Under the pieces are notes generated by a model that did no database searches, was not told the origin of the DNA, and saw only the letters and a program-made list of their open reading frames with translations. 64,000 nucleotides of DNA, taken from Phallus indusiatus. Its lineage: Eukaryota; Basidiomycota; Agaricomycetes; Phallales; Phallaceae. The translations under genes and the position numbers were made by a program. Positions 21,891-35,930 of this stretch are shown here, in pieces. The stretch spans positions 1-64,000 of the forward strand of contig JAQFWX010000107.1 in NCBI GenBank assembly GCA_027605045.1. Reading direction: 5' to 3'. Position 1 is the first letter of the stretch. Every line of letters begins with the position of its first letter.

Positions 21891-23848
21891 AATTGAATAT
21901 GGTATAATACAATGGAAATACAGTAGTGATAATTTAATTAATTGTGGGTCTGACTACATATCATAACTATTACGAAACTGAAGAAGGGAAATACAAGGCA
22001 CCTAGGAATAATGCAAGAGTTGCCGAACAATTGTGGCCACGACTTGTGTCGGAAAAGGATGTCTCTGGAGAGGTTATGTCTATCGACGAGAACTGCCAGG
22101 TTGAAAGCTTTGAGAGCGGTCGTAACCGAATTCGAACAACCCACTTCTGCAGCAAACTGCTATATCTCAGCATGATTACGACAATGAATGATTTGTAATG
22201 CGTACTCGGTAAACAACTTGTGTTTCCGCTGTGTCTAGCATAGCTAGACAGACATCCTTCGGTGAATGCTGTGGAGCACGTCTTCAGATGGTTGTGATGC
22301 CAAACGAAGCTGGTAAGAGACCTCACCATGAATAAATATGCGAACAATATCTCGTCGAAATTATTACTCTATGTTAGGTTCAATACGACGCATGACACTT
22401 CACCATGATGACTTACAGCGTCTCGCCTACATAATACAACCAGCTCGCTCTGTTACTTTTTCTGGGGAAGATTTTTTTCCATCTTTTCGAGTTTGTGCTC
22501 CCATCTTTCGCACCATTATCATTCCCATCCTTGTTACCTTTTTTATCGTCTCCATCGTCTCCATCCTCCTTTTCCCTTTCATCTCCCCTCCTTTGTTTTC
22601 TTCTTGATAACCAAAGCCTCTAGAGGGGGGTCTATTTTGTGCTGCCTAAACGGCGCAGCTAAAATCTCTGTTAATGCTTTCCTGTGCAGTGTTTTATAAC
22701 CCTCATAAAGGATGGCATGAGGGTTGGCCAGCGGATGTTCAAATGAATACTGGAAGCTCTCTTGTGAGGATGACGGACGTTCCACACGATCTGTTCGGTC
22801 AGCTGTCATTTCCAAAAGTTGCTGATTAGCATCATGTAGGAGCTGGGATGGGTTTTGTGCATCTATTGTTGGTGAAACCGTATGAGAGTGGATTTCGGAT
22901 GGCCCAACGTGTGAGCCGCTCCGTTTTTAAAAAAACCCACGAGCACGCAATTTCCGCCGCCTCTTTAATTCCTACACTGATCTCAAAGTGAAGATCACTT
23001 AACAGGTCGGTTGTGCAGGGTTGAAAGAAGAGTACTGATCCCTGACTCTGGCATTCCGTTGCTTTGATGAAACACCACTGATCGAAGCCTGAAATCTACA
23101 CACTACACAGTAAGTCATTGATCAGAGGGGAATATCCAAGTGTGGTCATTTTGTACAAATGTATTCATTAGTCAAACTATGTCTTGACCATTATAAACTC
23201 AATCCATACATCGCCCAAGCGGAGGATCCGTCAAGAAATATGTTGGTTGACCGAATCCTGCGGGAATTGAGAGTTCGATGTATGTATTGTTTGGCGTGAT
23301 CCGAAGCAGTTGGGGAGACGACTGTATCGTCGAGAGACGAAGATGAGACGGAAGTTAGAGGCGTGTTGGAGACATTGACGGACTCAGGACGGTACAGTCG
23401 TGCGCTGGCAGTTGCAGTCGAGGCAGAGTCTGAGTTCGATGTATGTTTTCTTGGTTGGCGTGACTCTTACTTATGTATGATTGAGAATTCCGAGAATCCG
23501 AGTGCTTGGATAGCGTGTCACGTGTCACGCGTCATGTTGTGACCAGAGGGCTACATTGTACTCGTGTTCGTTGGTGCTCAGTTGACGGACTCGGACGGTA
23601 CAGTCGTGCACTGGCAGTTGCAGTCGAGGCCGAGTCTTGCTCCAAATATTATTTCACGTGCCTCTGGAATAATAGCCGTCTCACAAACCAACACGAGTCT
23701 ATTCTGCCTGCTGCTAATTAAATCCACTGCTATTGTCCGTTCGTCGGTCATATACACACAGCCTCACACATAAATACAACAACGTTAACTGCCGACCACA
23801 GCTCCGATTTCCCAACCATCGCCGCCGCCGCCTTCATCATCGAAAACG
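21891..23848. other. Intergenic region with decayed sequence
   Basis: Nearly 2 kb without a supported gene. A minus-strand frame at 22579-22815 (ending ...PPLEALVIKKKTK) is not recognised. A 56-bp direct repeat is listed separately. The last part (23700-23848) is the leader of the DENN gene. Confidence 0.45.
23373..23637 (+). repeat. 56-bp direct repeat pair
   Basis: TTGACGGACTC-(A)GGACGG, then TACAGTCGTGC, CTGGCAGTTGCAGTCGAGGC and GAGTCT occur at 23373-23429 and again at 23582-23637, differing at three or four positions. The flank GAGTTCGATGTATGT also recurs (about 23271 and 23430), so the duplicated block is larger and decayed. Confidence 0.7.
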
Positions 23849-26276
23849 ATGTCGAAATATACCCTTGAGCGATATCCGGAAGATGTTGGTGTGTGGTGTT
23901 TATATGATAGTCATGATTACCCTTTTCTTCCTTCGCTGATCTGAACGCATTAGTGGCTATATTCCACTGTTCGTTTCATCCCACAAAAGGTAATATTATT
24001 GATTGGAGCATGAAGGCCAGCTCAGGTACGCACATTCAGCTAGTATCCCCTTCACCCAGAAATATCACGCAGGCCTTTCCTTTCTTTGTAGACCTTATAT
24101 TGGACGGAGTCGAGTTCAGCACTCTACCCAGCGGCCTTCATTTAGTAGACGAGGACGTAGTGTAAGCATCGTCACCCCTCCTCCTTTGAACCTGTCATCA
24201 TTCAACCTGTTCTTGTTCTCCCTGTTGCTTCCAGACACTTTACACAACATGTCCACCACGGCATATCCGTTTTTCGACGAAAATCTACCACCGAGGTATA
24301 TAATAATAACAACGCTGTGTATCTCCTTCTGTGTCAATTTTGATTCGAAGCTCCTTAGGCAGGCATGCGGGGTTTTCGCCTCGAATCACTCGGCATCCTT
24401 GTCGCTCAATCCTCTTTTCCTAGACCTTGGCGACACAGGGCATCCCTTAAAGACCTATCTCGTCGTTTAGCAGACCGTTGGGCCGAAGAGCAGTCCCAAT
24501 ACCACGATCGAGACGCAGATAACGACAAGGATTGGGAAATTCTCAAAGCGTGGTTCGAGAAGAGAATGTTTCGACGAATCGGCGAGGAAGGCCAATGGGT
24601 CGGATGGGAAGAAGAATTAGGTATCAACCGCGGGGAAACTGACGAAGACGGCAATATAACTCATGCACGTTCTCTTTCTTTTCCCCCCGTTTCTTCCAGT
24701 GGGAATCAAAATTTCGTCTTAACTAAAACGTCACCTCTTGCAGAGTCTTCATCATGCTCTTCACCCCGCCCTGTATCTGCCACATCTACTACGAATTCTC
24801 GGTCCTTCGTCCCTCATTCTTTACAAATACGTCCTCGCCAGAAAACGTATATTGGTTTATACAAATCCACCTGTTGAACCTGCTTGTGTCCTCGCACGAG
24901 TTGCTGCGGATATTGTCGGCGTTTCCGGTCATTGGGCTGGAGAAAACACAGACATACCAAGTAGTAGCAGCCGTCTGAAGGTTGACCAACCCCGAATCTT
25001 AGGAATGGTAGGTATTATCGATGTAGGAAAGTTGACCGAGCACCAAGATCGTGGATGGATAGCCTGTAAGTTTTGCCAAACTATTCGCCTGAATGTCTTA
25101 TCTCACTCCTCTCGTCTTGTAGGTACAACAGATGCCATTTTCTTGGAAAAACCCATGCTGTATGATCTCATTGTTGATATGACAACTACAAGTCCTGCTC
25201 GTCCTGCCTTTTTCATGTCTCGTCCGGTGTCGGTTAATAGCGTCTCCTCAAACTCCAGCGGGAAAAAATCCCTGTCCTCCAAATATCGACTTGTACCAAT
25301 TCGGTTTACTTTCAGTGATGTCAAGCTCTGGGGTGAGCTAGACAAAGCCTTGCATGCGGAACAAGAAGAAGACGACGACGACGATGACCAGCAGCCGGAC
25401 GACGAAAATATGTCTTCTTCCGTACCAGCGCGAGACTTCTCCCGCTGGGATGGTTGGCGAGTTTATGAAGATGTCTGTGTAGCATGTGCTAGCGCTTGGA
25501 TGGGTTTAGGACTAGGTAATAGCGTTGGTCTCGGATCAAGGTTAGGAGTGACTGGGAGATCGGATGGAATCGTTTGGGGAATTGGACGAAGCGGCGCTTT
25601 GAAGGTTAAGGGTCGCGATAAGTTACGGAGCTGGAACTTTAGCGAGAGTGGTAATGGTATACGGCTTGAAGGTGAAGATGAAGGTCTGGGAATTAGAACC
25701 CTGGGTCGAGGAATCGAGGGCCGACCGCTTAGCGAACATAGCGATACGACAAGACCTGTTATCCGCGGATCTAGGTCTGCTAGCTCAGCTACGGCTGCTT
25801 CGTCAGCTCGTCGAATGCAAAGTAATGGTACCGGCAAGGGTGTATCGCATGACGAGAGTGTGGAGGGCAATGATATGGACGGAGAATTGGCCAAGCGACG
25901 GCGACGGCGTCAGCGGGTCCATACTACTTTGGCACTGCTCTCTATTTTCCACCGCCATTCGGAATTTCTGTGCGAAAAGCTGGAGGAAGTACTTGAAGAC
26001 GCTGCTAGACGGGCAGGATCTAGTTTTGAGAACAGTGGTAATCCCGCAGCGGAGAGCGCGACGGCGTCAGCTCTTCGTAATACTGACTTCCCTTTGACGC
26101 TGGTGCTCACTCCGAGACACATCATCGCCATGGAATTAGGCATTTTGAGTGATGTAGACGCTCGATTTCTTGAATGGCTGGCTGAACGGAGGTGCAAGAC
26201 TGAAGGACTTGGTCGTCGGGTAGTCGTTAGACGTGGCTGGAGAGACATTATGGCTGTGCTTTTCGGATTTTGGTAG
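23849..26276 (+). CDS. DENN-type protein, DENND11/LCHN-like (DUF4484)
   Basis: Probable Rab-linked DENN-superfamily protein of the secretory/endocytic system. Small exons join as MSKYTLERYPEDV, VAIFHCSFHPTKGNIIDWSM, DLILDGVEFSTLPSGLHLVD, HFTQHVHHGISVFRRKSTTE and GMRGFRLESLGILVAQS; the long last exons carry LPHLLRILGPSSLILYKYVL, RKRILVYTNPPVEPACVLAR, ILGMVGIIDVGKL and GWIACTTDAIFLEKP (across an intron at 25065-25122). The C-terminal ~300 residues include an acidic run and a low-complexity Ser/Arg/Gly segment, then LTPRHIIAMELGILSDVD. The order (longin-like start, then LRILGPSSLxLYK, then TTDAIFLEKP) fits the fungal DUF4484/DENND11 group; AVL9 is the main alternative. The intron before SLHHALHP near 24740 is approximate. 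Confidence 0.6.
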
Positions 26277-26433
26277 GGAAGCTTCATGACTAGTAACAAG
26301 AGTTGTTGTTATTCAAATTGAAGCAATGTACTACTACATATATCTGAGTACTCTTTACAAGCTTTAGTGTCGATCTTCCGTTTCAAAAGACTGAAGTCTG
26401 GTTATAATCTGACCCGAAGGGCGAGTGAGGATT
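26277..26433. other. Short intergenic gap before duplication
   Basis: 3' flank of the DENN gene; nothing further seen. Confidence 0.5.
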
Positions 26434-26860
26434 TAAGCACCAGCCCGATTTGTCCTACAACAACATTCCTGAGGTAGCTGCGCTGCTTCTGAATTCTGAG
26501 GCCATATATCAAGGTGATGCTAGCATTTATGAAAAGTATATTGTACTAGAAAGCGCAAAACATCTTACTCCATTTTTATTGTAACTAATAAAATCTCAGT
26601 CAACGGTAACTTGACTCATATATGTAATATACCTAATAATGGTCTGTACAATCTGTAAATCAATAGTGAAAAAAAATGAACGGAAAAGTTTGCACTAACC
26701 TTAGTCAATGCTTGCAGCCTCTTCCTCTGGTGACAGCATACGCTGTTCCTTGATGGCTAGCTCAATCACATCATCCAATTGAGGCCGACGCTGTTCCTCT
26801 CTGGCTGTGGAGTTGTCCTCCGGTAAAAGGGGGTTGACTTCAAGATCTGTGAGACCTTTC

Positions 26861-27900
26861 ACCAAATTGCCTTGATGAAGAAGTGAATGTTCACAGTTTC
26901 AAATGTTTGACATTCCAATGCTATGTACAACACTCTCCACCAGTCTTTGACAAGACTCCTAATTGGCTTGAAATAAGGACGAAATCGGGAGATTAAGTCA
27001 ACTTCCAGCCTCTTCAGAGCATTATAGTATGTCTTGGGATTTGCGGGGAACAATGTGGTCTTTCTTGTTGAAACAGCAGAGTCAAAATGATGATAAATCA
27101 GACTTGCTAGTTCTTCCGTCATGTTGCACTCGGAGCCACCGGGACCGTCATGAGTCAACGCATATTCAACAATAATCCAAAAAAACGATTCCATGTCATG
27201 AATCGCATCATGGATGAATTGAGAGTCATCAAAGAGTTGGTGACTCATATATGCCGGAGTACCCTAGTATACTATCAAATAATGCATTTATCATATGAAA
27301 TGAAAAGTCAGCATACCGTACGTTCGCCTCGCCCAATTTCAACCGAAATTTTGGTTGTGGAGAAACAGGCTAAAATAACAATGATAATTGTTTTTCGGTG
27401 CTGAAGTAAAATATAACTGACCACTTCCAAATGGAGGTCTTCTAGCTCCATCTCTGTATCTTGAGATTGTTTCTGGGGAACACGGGAAGGAAACCGTTCT
27501 GAAAATTTCATGAAATAGCCAGGCACGTCCCCATAATTCATAATCTTCAAGCCTTTTCGACGGCTGAAAGCGTGAGCGTCGGGGTGGTTGATTTTTTGAG
27601 CATTTCATATAACATAGAAGCTTTTGCACTCGAGTTCGTCCCCTCGCTCCGATCTTGCATTTCTCCCCACATTTTAAAGGAAGTCGTTATTTTCGCATGA
27701 CCATAATCAATCAAATCCCCTACTTCATCATCTACCCGTTGAGAAGAATGACAAATGATGATATTGTTGGGACTGACGTCTCGATGGAGGATACCGGCAT
27801 TGTAGAGTCTCTCGTGAACTAACATATTCAACAATTTGTGCGATCTGCGCGCAAAATGAGACATAAAATCACCTTTAACTGCATCCAAGATTGCTTTCAC
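26861..27900 (-). pseudogene. FunK1-type fungal kinase, 5'-truncated
   Basis: Fungal-specific FunK1 kinase family, common in mushrooms. Minus-strand exons carry the catalytic loop AGILHRDVSPNNIII, the metal-binding site as LIDYGHAK (normally DFD/DFE-like), RGERT spliced to GTPAYMSHQLF, and DAIHDMESFFWIIVEYALT, all in family order. The N-terminal lobe (Gly-rich loop and VAIK lysine) is absent because the frame begins at the duplication breakpoint (about 27900), so a functional kinase is unlikely unless transcription begins elsewhere. Splicing between 27550 and 27345 is uncertain. Confidence 0.7.
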
Positions 27901-28079
27901 ATTTAAGCACCGGTGCAGCGAGTCAGCCCGATTTGTCCTACAACAATAGTCCTGAGGCCATATATCAAGGTGATGCTAGCATTTATGAAAAGTATATTGT
28001 ACTAGAGAGCGCAGGAGATCTTACTCTATTTCTATTGTACCTAATAAAATTTCAGTTAATGGTAACTTGATTCATATAT

Positions 28080-28354
28080 GTAATATATTGTAAGTCACCT
28101 TCCAACCTCTTCAGAGCATTATGATATGTCTTGGCACTTGAATGGAACAGCGTAGCCTTTCTTGTTGAAACGCCAGAGTCAAAATAAGCATGAATCAGAC
28201 CTGCTGATTCTTCCGTCATGTTGCACTCGGAGCCACCGGGACCGTCACGAGTCAATGCATATTCAATGATTATCCAAAAAAACAATTCCATGTCATGAAT
28301 TGCAATTATTGCATCATGGATGACTTGAGTTTCACCAAAGAGTTGGTAACTCAT
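28080..28354 (-). pseudogene. FunK1 kinase fragment, second copy
   Basis: Minus-strand remnant of copy 2 of the duplication: MSYQLFGETQVIHDAI, IHDMELFFWIIIEYALTRDG, then PGGSECNMTEESAGLI. It matches the C-lobe part of the neighbouring copy residue by residue, with a small insertion (repeat of IIAIHD) and loss of the rest of the gene. Confidence 0.75.
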
Positions 28355-28410
28355 ATCCTAGTATACTATCAGTAATGTATTCATGACATAAATAAAAAGT
28401 CAGTTTATCT

Positions 28411-30208
28411 AACCCTCAGTGCAAGGAACGGCGATCATTGTGGACATTGTCGGTCTGGTCTCAGATCCCATGGAATCATGGATGCTGCGAGAGCTTGGAT
28501 AAAATGCAAGGATTGCTGGGAGTTTACATTATGTATTTCATCTTAGATGTTACAATATGAAGCTTACTCATGAATTCTTTTTGTGAGTTTGACAAGAGAC
28601 AAACCCGCAGTTAAGGGGTGGCGGCGAATTTTAAAGAACGGTCTGTATATTGCTATTATTAGCTGTTGTGGTTGTGAGCAAACCTTTTCGTGTTCTTCTA
28701 GAACAAATACCTGATTCTCCAAATGCTTGAATATACATCTCATTTACAGAAAGAAATACTGCAAAAAAGAGCCGCGACCATGTGTCTATTGCTTAATTCA
28801 CCATTGACGAGCGAGTTTTTGAATCTCGTCTACGGATATACGTATGTGTGCTGGTCGTATGACCAAGAGATTGCAGGGATACTAGAGACTAAGAAAAGAA
28901 ACGGTGAGTGGGAAAGAAAGACTATGGCCTCTTTTCCTCCAAGCAAGCATTTATATACTATTGCCAGTCACGGTGGTAGATGACACCTACAACTCATCAT
29001 AATGTGACGACTCGGAGCGTTCTCGCGGCGATAAATTCAAATAATCGTCCCAATTATTAATTAGACTGGGTTCAACTTCGCCTAATTTCCTCCCAAAATG
29101 CCTTGCAGCGCACTAAATACGATTTCCTCTGTTGGCCAGTTTCACCGCGTTCGAACTCGCTCTTACTTAGTTTTAGACCAACTCACGTCTAATAATTTAT
29201 GCGATTATACTATTTGGAATCGGCGAACGTGATGACATGAAACGACGTCGTGGGTTCAGGTCGAGATTCCATTGTTTTGTAAAATGATAGTTTGCAGTGG
29301 CTGCATTGTGCAATTTCAATCTGTAGCGTATAGCATATGGCAGGGGGCCAGAGGATGCCTCAGACGGTTTAGACGCGCAATATTCGCATATAAATTTATA
29401 GTTGCAAACGCAGGGGCCACATATGGCAAAAGCTGTCTATAAATTATCTATCTCCCCGTCTTTTAGTATGAATCGCCACGCCCAGCAATATAACAATCAT
29501 TGGTGCAGCGAGGGCAACGGCATTCAATTGGCACCTCCCGCCGGGGGGTTAGATCTTTAGAGATCAGCACTTGAGTCTGGGTCGCGATCCATTTCTGCAA
29601 TAATAACGCGGCTAAATAAGAATGCTCGCTGTGAGCCGAATTCGCATTTCATTGTTGGTGCAGCAAATATATATATGGCCAGCGGGAGGCTGCCAAAGTC
29701 GCCACCATCGAAGACCATTTGGACAGCTCCGACCGGGGATTTAACTTGAAGCGTGCACTGCGTTCGAGGGTTACATAAATTAACTCCTTTCAAGCTCACC
29801 AAAATATCAAACTTTGATTCTAATAGACAATTTGTGTAGAAACTTGAACTTTGAGCAAACTTTGAGCATGCAGAGAAATTGTCTATTTTTAGGCCATTAC
29901 TAGCGGACTCTGAATTTTATCACCAAGTTGCCTCCCCGTCGTTTCAGACGTCGTCCTCGTCCCTGTTTCTTTTTCTGCAGTTGTCATTTTCTTTTTCTTC
30001 CCCCGCCGGCCTTCATTTCCCTCCCTCCGACTCTCTTTCCTTTCCATCTTCCGCCCATTTCTTTCCTCAGCCTTATATAATAAATCAGCCACCCCCCCTT
30101 TCAGGCCTCGAGTTTGTTTACATTATTCTTTTCCTCACGCCGTAGGGGCTCTGTTTTATTCTGGCGTAAATATCCACCACTCGCTTTTCTCTCCTGGTTC
30201 TACCACAA
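28411..30208. other. Long intergenic region upstream of YANK kinase 1
   Basis: About 1.8 kb with no gene I can support. The frame at 28723-28983 has no family signature. The final 300 bp (29900-30200) are strongly pyrimidine-rich with a TATATAATAAATC block near 30074, as expected for a promoter and leader of the downstream kinase. Confidence 0.45.
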
Positions 30209-32001
<1,793 letters not shown>

Positions 32002-32409
32002 CAGTGTTCCCTCCTCGTCCTGTACCCAATCTTATCTGGTATCTCAGCGCCACGTCTCCTCCTTTCTTCTGACCTTGTATAATGGAAACGGTTTCATACT
32101 CTTACACTCGTTCATCACATGGCATGTTATGACTTTTTTTTCTCTCCTCCTTGATACCTCTCGTCCTGCATATATCTCCGACACTTTATACTACTCAATT
32201 TGTGATTTGCTCATAATTACGTTAATTCATTCTCCCCACATACACTCTTTTCTTCTCTGTCGTATTCATACTAAGCCGCAACTCGTTCGTTTTTTCTCTT
32301 TCTTCTTTTGTTCTGTTTTGTGTTGCAACTTGTGGTTTTTGTTGTCTATAGCCTATTCTCTTTCTTGTGATCTTCGTCGGGAATAAATAAAAATGCCTTG
32401 CACGAAATC
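32002..32409. other. Convergent intergenic region, kinase 1 / methyltransferase
   Basis: T-rich 3' flanks of two convergent genes; no gene seen. Confidence 0.55.
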
Positions 32410-33342
32410 TCATGCCACACATCCAGGATCCCATTTGATGACCATCCATACAATCCATTGCCTGCGGCCAGCTTCACTTTCGTCGATGCGCTCGACCGCC
32501 CAACCCCGGTCCTTGAGGACGGTGTTTGATGATAAAGTCGTACCTTCGTCTGTCTGATTGAAAGAACTGGTGGTTGCGAAGCGTTCCGTGATGGACTCGA
32601 GATGGAACGCAAATTGACCGAGTTTCTGGATGAAGCTTTCAATCGTCCAGCGGCCTGTATGCAGTCCAGCAACTATATATACGCGAGCATCCGGCGACTT
32701 CTTCAATGTCATTTGGAGAGTCTGGCAAAATGGCGTATGGGATTCTGAATTCCAAATCGTGTCTGCGGCAATGATAGTGTCGAATGAGTTCAAGCCGAGA
32801 CCACTGGCAGCACTGGTAATGGTGCTACGATCACCCCAGACGTGTCCAACGACTCTGATCCGCGCAGGGGGTATATTGTTTCGCGCGACATTTTGGTGAA
32901 GACAGTCGATGATGGACGGATCGGGATAATCGCTCAATGTCACCCTCCAGGCATTATCATCATTATCACTGTTGAATTGGCGGTACATCTCTTTGGCGAG
33001 GACGATGCCAGGCATGCCAGATCCCGCGCCTAGCTCCAATATCTCCTCCGATGTCCCCGTTCCCCTTTGCCAAGTTGGGCTCGTCGTCGCTGCCGGCGTG
33101 GCGCGTGCCCCATTGTGATATATAACTTCGTCAACGTGGTCTGCAAGAAACAAAGATGCGATCCATATCGATGCTGCATGCAGAGCCCAGTTCGCGGACT
33201 CCGGCTTTGGCGACTCGAAGACGCATCCTGATCGCTTGTGAACGAAAACATTTCCCCAGAATGTTACAGGCGTGTATGCGTATAGAGTATGGAGAGAACT
33301 ACCCAAGATGTCCTCCGCTTCCACTCCGTCTGTTGCCATCAC
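32410..33342 (-). CDS. EFM7/NNT1-like class I methyltransferase
   Basis: Intronless gene of 310 residues, unusual here where almost all genes are spliced. Rossmann-fold S-adenosylmethionine methyltransferase: YTPVTFWGNVFVHKRSGCVF, the SAM-binding motif ILELGAGSGMPGIVLA, the acidic second motif VTLSDYPDPSIIDCLHQNVA, and FDTIIAADTIWN as the post-II motif. LxDYPDxx is characteristic of the yeast EFM7 (formerly NNT1) group, which methylates the N-terminus and a nearby lysine of elongation factor 1A. The active-site and SAM-binding elements all look intact. Related METTL21-type methyltransferases are the alternative. It lies between two kinase paralogues on the opposite strand. Confidence 0.75.
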   Translation of the reverse strand: MMATDGVEAEDILGSSLHTLYAYTPVTFWGNVFVHKRSGCVFESPKPESANWALHAASIWIASLFLADHVDEVIYHNGARATPAATTSPTWQRGTGTSEEILELGAGSGMPGIVLAKEMYRQFNSDNDDNAWRVTLSDYPDPSIIDCLHQNVARNNIPPARIRVVGHVWGDRSTITSAASGLGLNSFDTIIAADTIWNSESHTPFCQTLQMTLKKSPDARVYIVAGLHTGRWTIESFIQKLGQFAFHLESITERFATTSSFNQTDEGTTLSSNTVLKDRGWAVERIDESEAGRRQWIVWMVIKWDPGCVA

Positions 33343-33778
33343 TGTCCGAAATTGGCTCAGGCAGAATTTAATACTGACAGTATTTAGTGGCTTTGTACTT
33401 TATGGTTAGACGCACGCGAGAAATCAATTTACATATGTAGCAGTCTATGTATTTTGGCGGTCGGTTCCTTGGAATCATTCACCATCATCCACATCATCAT
33501 TTACCGGCTAGCACTTTTTGAGGTCTTATTTTATTATAATATCATATATATTTTAAACAACACTAGTCCCTCCCCTACCTTGGGAAATTCCCAGTAAAGT
33601 TTTTTTAGTGGTTTCTGGCTCACCTCACTTTGCTTTCTCCTCATGTCGCCGTCTGTTCTATCCATCATCTGGTAAATGTCTACCGTCTAGTCTAACCCGA
33701 CAGTTCCTTTCTCAGCCGTCGTTTTGAATAGACATTTATAATTTATTACATCTACAGCAGAATTATTGTCTTTTCTCC
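33343..33778. promoter_or_regulatory. Divergent promoter region, EFM7-like / YANK kinase 2
   Basis: 436 bp between two divergent starts. Pyrimidine-rich on the kinase side and AT-rich (TTATTATAATATCATATATA near 33530) in the middle. No specific factor site can be assigned. Confidence 0.4.
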
Positions 33779-35627
33779 ATGGGTGCATTCCTCTGCCGGA
33801 CCGAGGTAGGTTTGTCCATCTTGGTGCTCTCAGTCGCTTTTTTTGACAGCTCGTTTCTTCTTCTTCTGCTAACAAGCCAGTCAACTTCGATAGCGAGGTC
33901 GATCTATTCCACTTTGTCCTGCTTCGTGTGGTGGGAAAGGGTGCTTTTGGTCGGGTGAGCCTGCTCTCCGGCCGTCCCGCTGCAGGCAGCCTGCTGACAT
34001 TTATGATTCCGTTAATCATTTCCCAAGGTCCGTATCGTACAGCACAAGCAAACCAAGGAGCTTTACGCTCTCAAGTATATCGACAAGTCCCGCTGCTCCA
34101 AGATGAAGGCAGTGTCCAATATCATCCAAGAGCGCCGGTTGCTGGAAGATGTTCGTCCTCAGTATACACCAATACCGTCTTGTTCAATACTCATTTTTTC
34201 TTCTCATTTTCGACGCAGGTAGACCATCCCTTCGTTGTTAACATGCGCTACGCTTTCCAGGACGACGAAAACTGTTTCTTCGTCCTTGACCTTATGCTCG
34301 GTGGCGACTTGCGGTGTACGTGTGACTTGTGTCCAATCGCTTGCTTGTTGGAGTTACTCACGGAATCTAAATTGATCCTTTTCAGTCCACCTGGACCGAT
34401 TAAAAGTCCTTCCCGAAGAAACCATTCAATTATATGTCGCGGAGATTGCCAGTGGCCTGTCCTATCTCCACCACAAGAAGATTGTCCATCGTGACATCAA
34501 ACCCGATAATATTCTCCTAGACGCGAAGGGCCATGCCCACATAACAGACTTCAATGTTGCCGTTTATCACCCCGAGGATAGGCTGTTATCGAATGTCGCG
34601 GGAAGCAAAGCATACATGGGTATGTGTTTTCGTTCTTTAAGCGTGTGCAGACTAATAGTACAACCATATTATTCGTTCATATTTAGCACCCGAAATTTTG
34701 TTGCGAAAGGGATACACATATGGCGTTGATTGGTGGTCCCTAGGTGTTATGGTGTTTGAATTAGCATTCGGTCGTCGACCTTTCCATGGAAGGAAGACTG
34801 GTGATCTCACACATTCCATCTGTCGTGGTACACTCAAGTTTCCACATGACGCCGAGACCAAGTTCTCCGTTGACGGTTTAGTAGCGCTTAGGGAGGTGAG
34901 TTTATTTTTCTTCTTCACCTATATTCAATTCAAGTCAAGTATCTGTTTCTCTAGTTCTTGGAACGTGATCCGAAACATCGTGTTGGTTGTCGTGTCGGTA
35001 GATCTCATGAGCTCGACGAAATCAAGAGTCTAGCATGGCTAAAATCCATAGACTGGGAAAAACTTGAGACGAAAGAAATAATACCATCGTTGATACCAGA
35101 CGTAGGCTTCCCTCTCTCGTTGTCAGCGGTAATAATCATCTCAATGAGTTGTTATTATACAGGCAAATCGACCCAATTACGATTTGTCTCACGAGTTAGA
35201 AGAGTTGCTACTGGAAGATCACCCCTTGAAAAAGAAAAAGCGAAAAGCTAACCGTGATGTCAGTCGTTTGCGTCCAGAATACCGGATTCTAGAAGAACAG
35301 TACGTTTTCCACTAAAAAAGGCTTGTAGTCCTTGAGAAGCAGTAGTCTCATCTTCCTTCAAGATTCGCTAATTATAATTTCCAAAATTCCAAACGAAGAA
35401 CCTACTACCCGGTCAATGAACAACTCGCGTCTCATGTCACATCTGCGTCGTCTGATGATGCTGGAGATTCACGACCACCTACACCTGGACCCTATCTCGA
35501 CGGTGACAGATACTTACCTGACAACAGACTACCCGTTTCTGGCGAACCGAGCAGTAGCGTCCTATTACATGATGAATCGAAGGTGCCACTTCCAAATCTC
35601 ACCAACGCTCATTCAAACCTAGTATGA
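33779..35627 (+). CDS. STK32/YANK-type AGC protein kinase, paralogue 2
   Basis: Same exon layout as the kinase at 30.2 kb. Exon 1 encodes MGAFLCRTE (Gly2 and Cys6 suitable for lipid anchoring). Then [120 protein letters not shown] and a C-terminal AWLKSIDWEKLETKE. DFG is again DFN. Intron positions match paralogue 1 at every checked junction (after E of exon 1, before VR-QHKQT, before HLDRL, within YMAPE), so the pair arose by duplication with introns. The two differ most in the C-terminal tail, which here ends in a Pro/Ser-rich stretch. Stop TGA at 35625-35627. Confidence 0.88.
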
Positions 35628-35639
35628 TTTTTTCACTGT

Positions 35640-35930
35640 CACCTCTCCCTGGTTTTTCTTTTCCTCCCTCCTTCATTTTACATTCTGCATGCTATGAAAA
35701 TTTTTCGGCGGATAATTTCAATTCAAGAAGTGTTCTGCTTTTGTTTTGCTGAATTCGCACTTTTCGTATTCTATATATATCATTGATATGTACATGGTTG
35801 TGATAAATGCACAACATAACCTGGATTGGAAAGTTATCACGACCGTCCCTATCAATCGAATTTCCTGAAAAATCCCACGTTCGAGGAGGAGAAAGAAGAT
35901 ACACCAAGCAGAGAGTTTATTTTCACACCC
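35640..35930 (+). repeat. Duplicated 3'-flank segment, copy 1
   Basis: About 290 bp directly after kinase 2. Shares with 37783-38078 the ordered blocks TGGTTTTTCTTTTCC, GCTATGAAAA, TTTCGGCGGATA, TTTCAATTCAA, TTCGCACTTTTC, TTGATATGTACATG, GGAAAGTTATCACGACC and CCTGAAAAAT. Roughly 80 percent alike by eye, with indels. Confidence 0.8.

Larger units (their letters stand above)
26434..28410. repeat. Tandem duplication carrying FunK1 kinase fragments
   Basis: The block starting ATTTAAGCACC occurs at about 26434 and again at about 27900. Both copies continue with GCCCGATTTGTCCTACAACA, GGCCATATATCAAGGTGATG and AAAGTATATTGTACTAGA. Copy 1 is ~1.47 kb. Copy 2 has lost roughly 360 bp internally and all of the upstream half of the kinase, and fades out near 28410. 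Confidence 0.8.
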
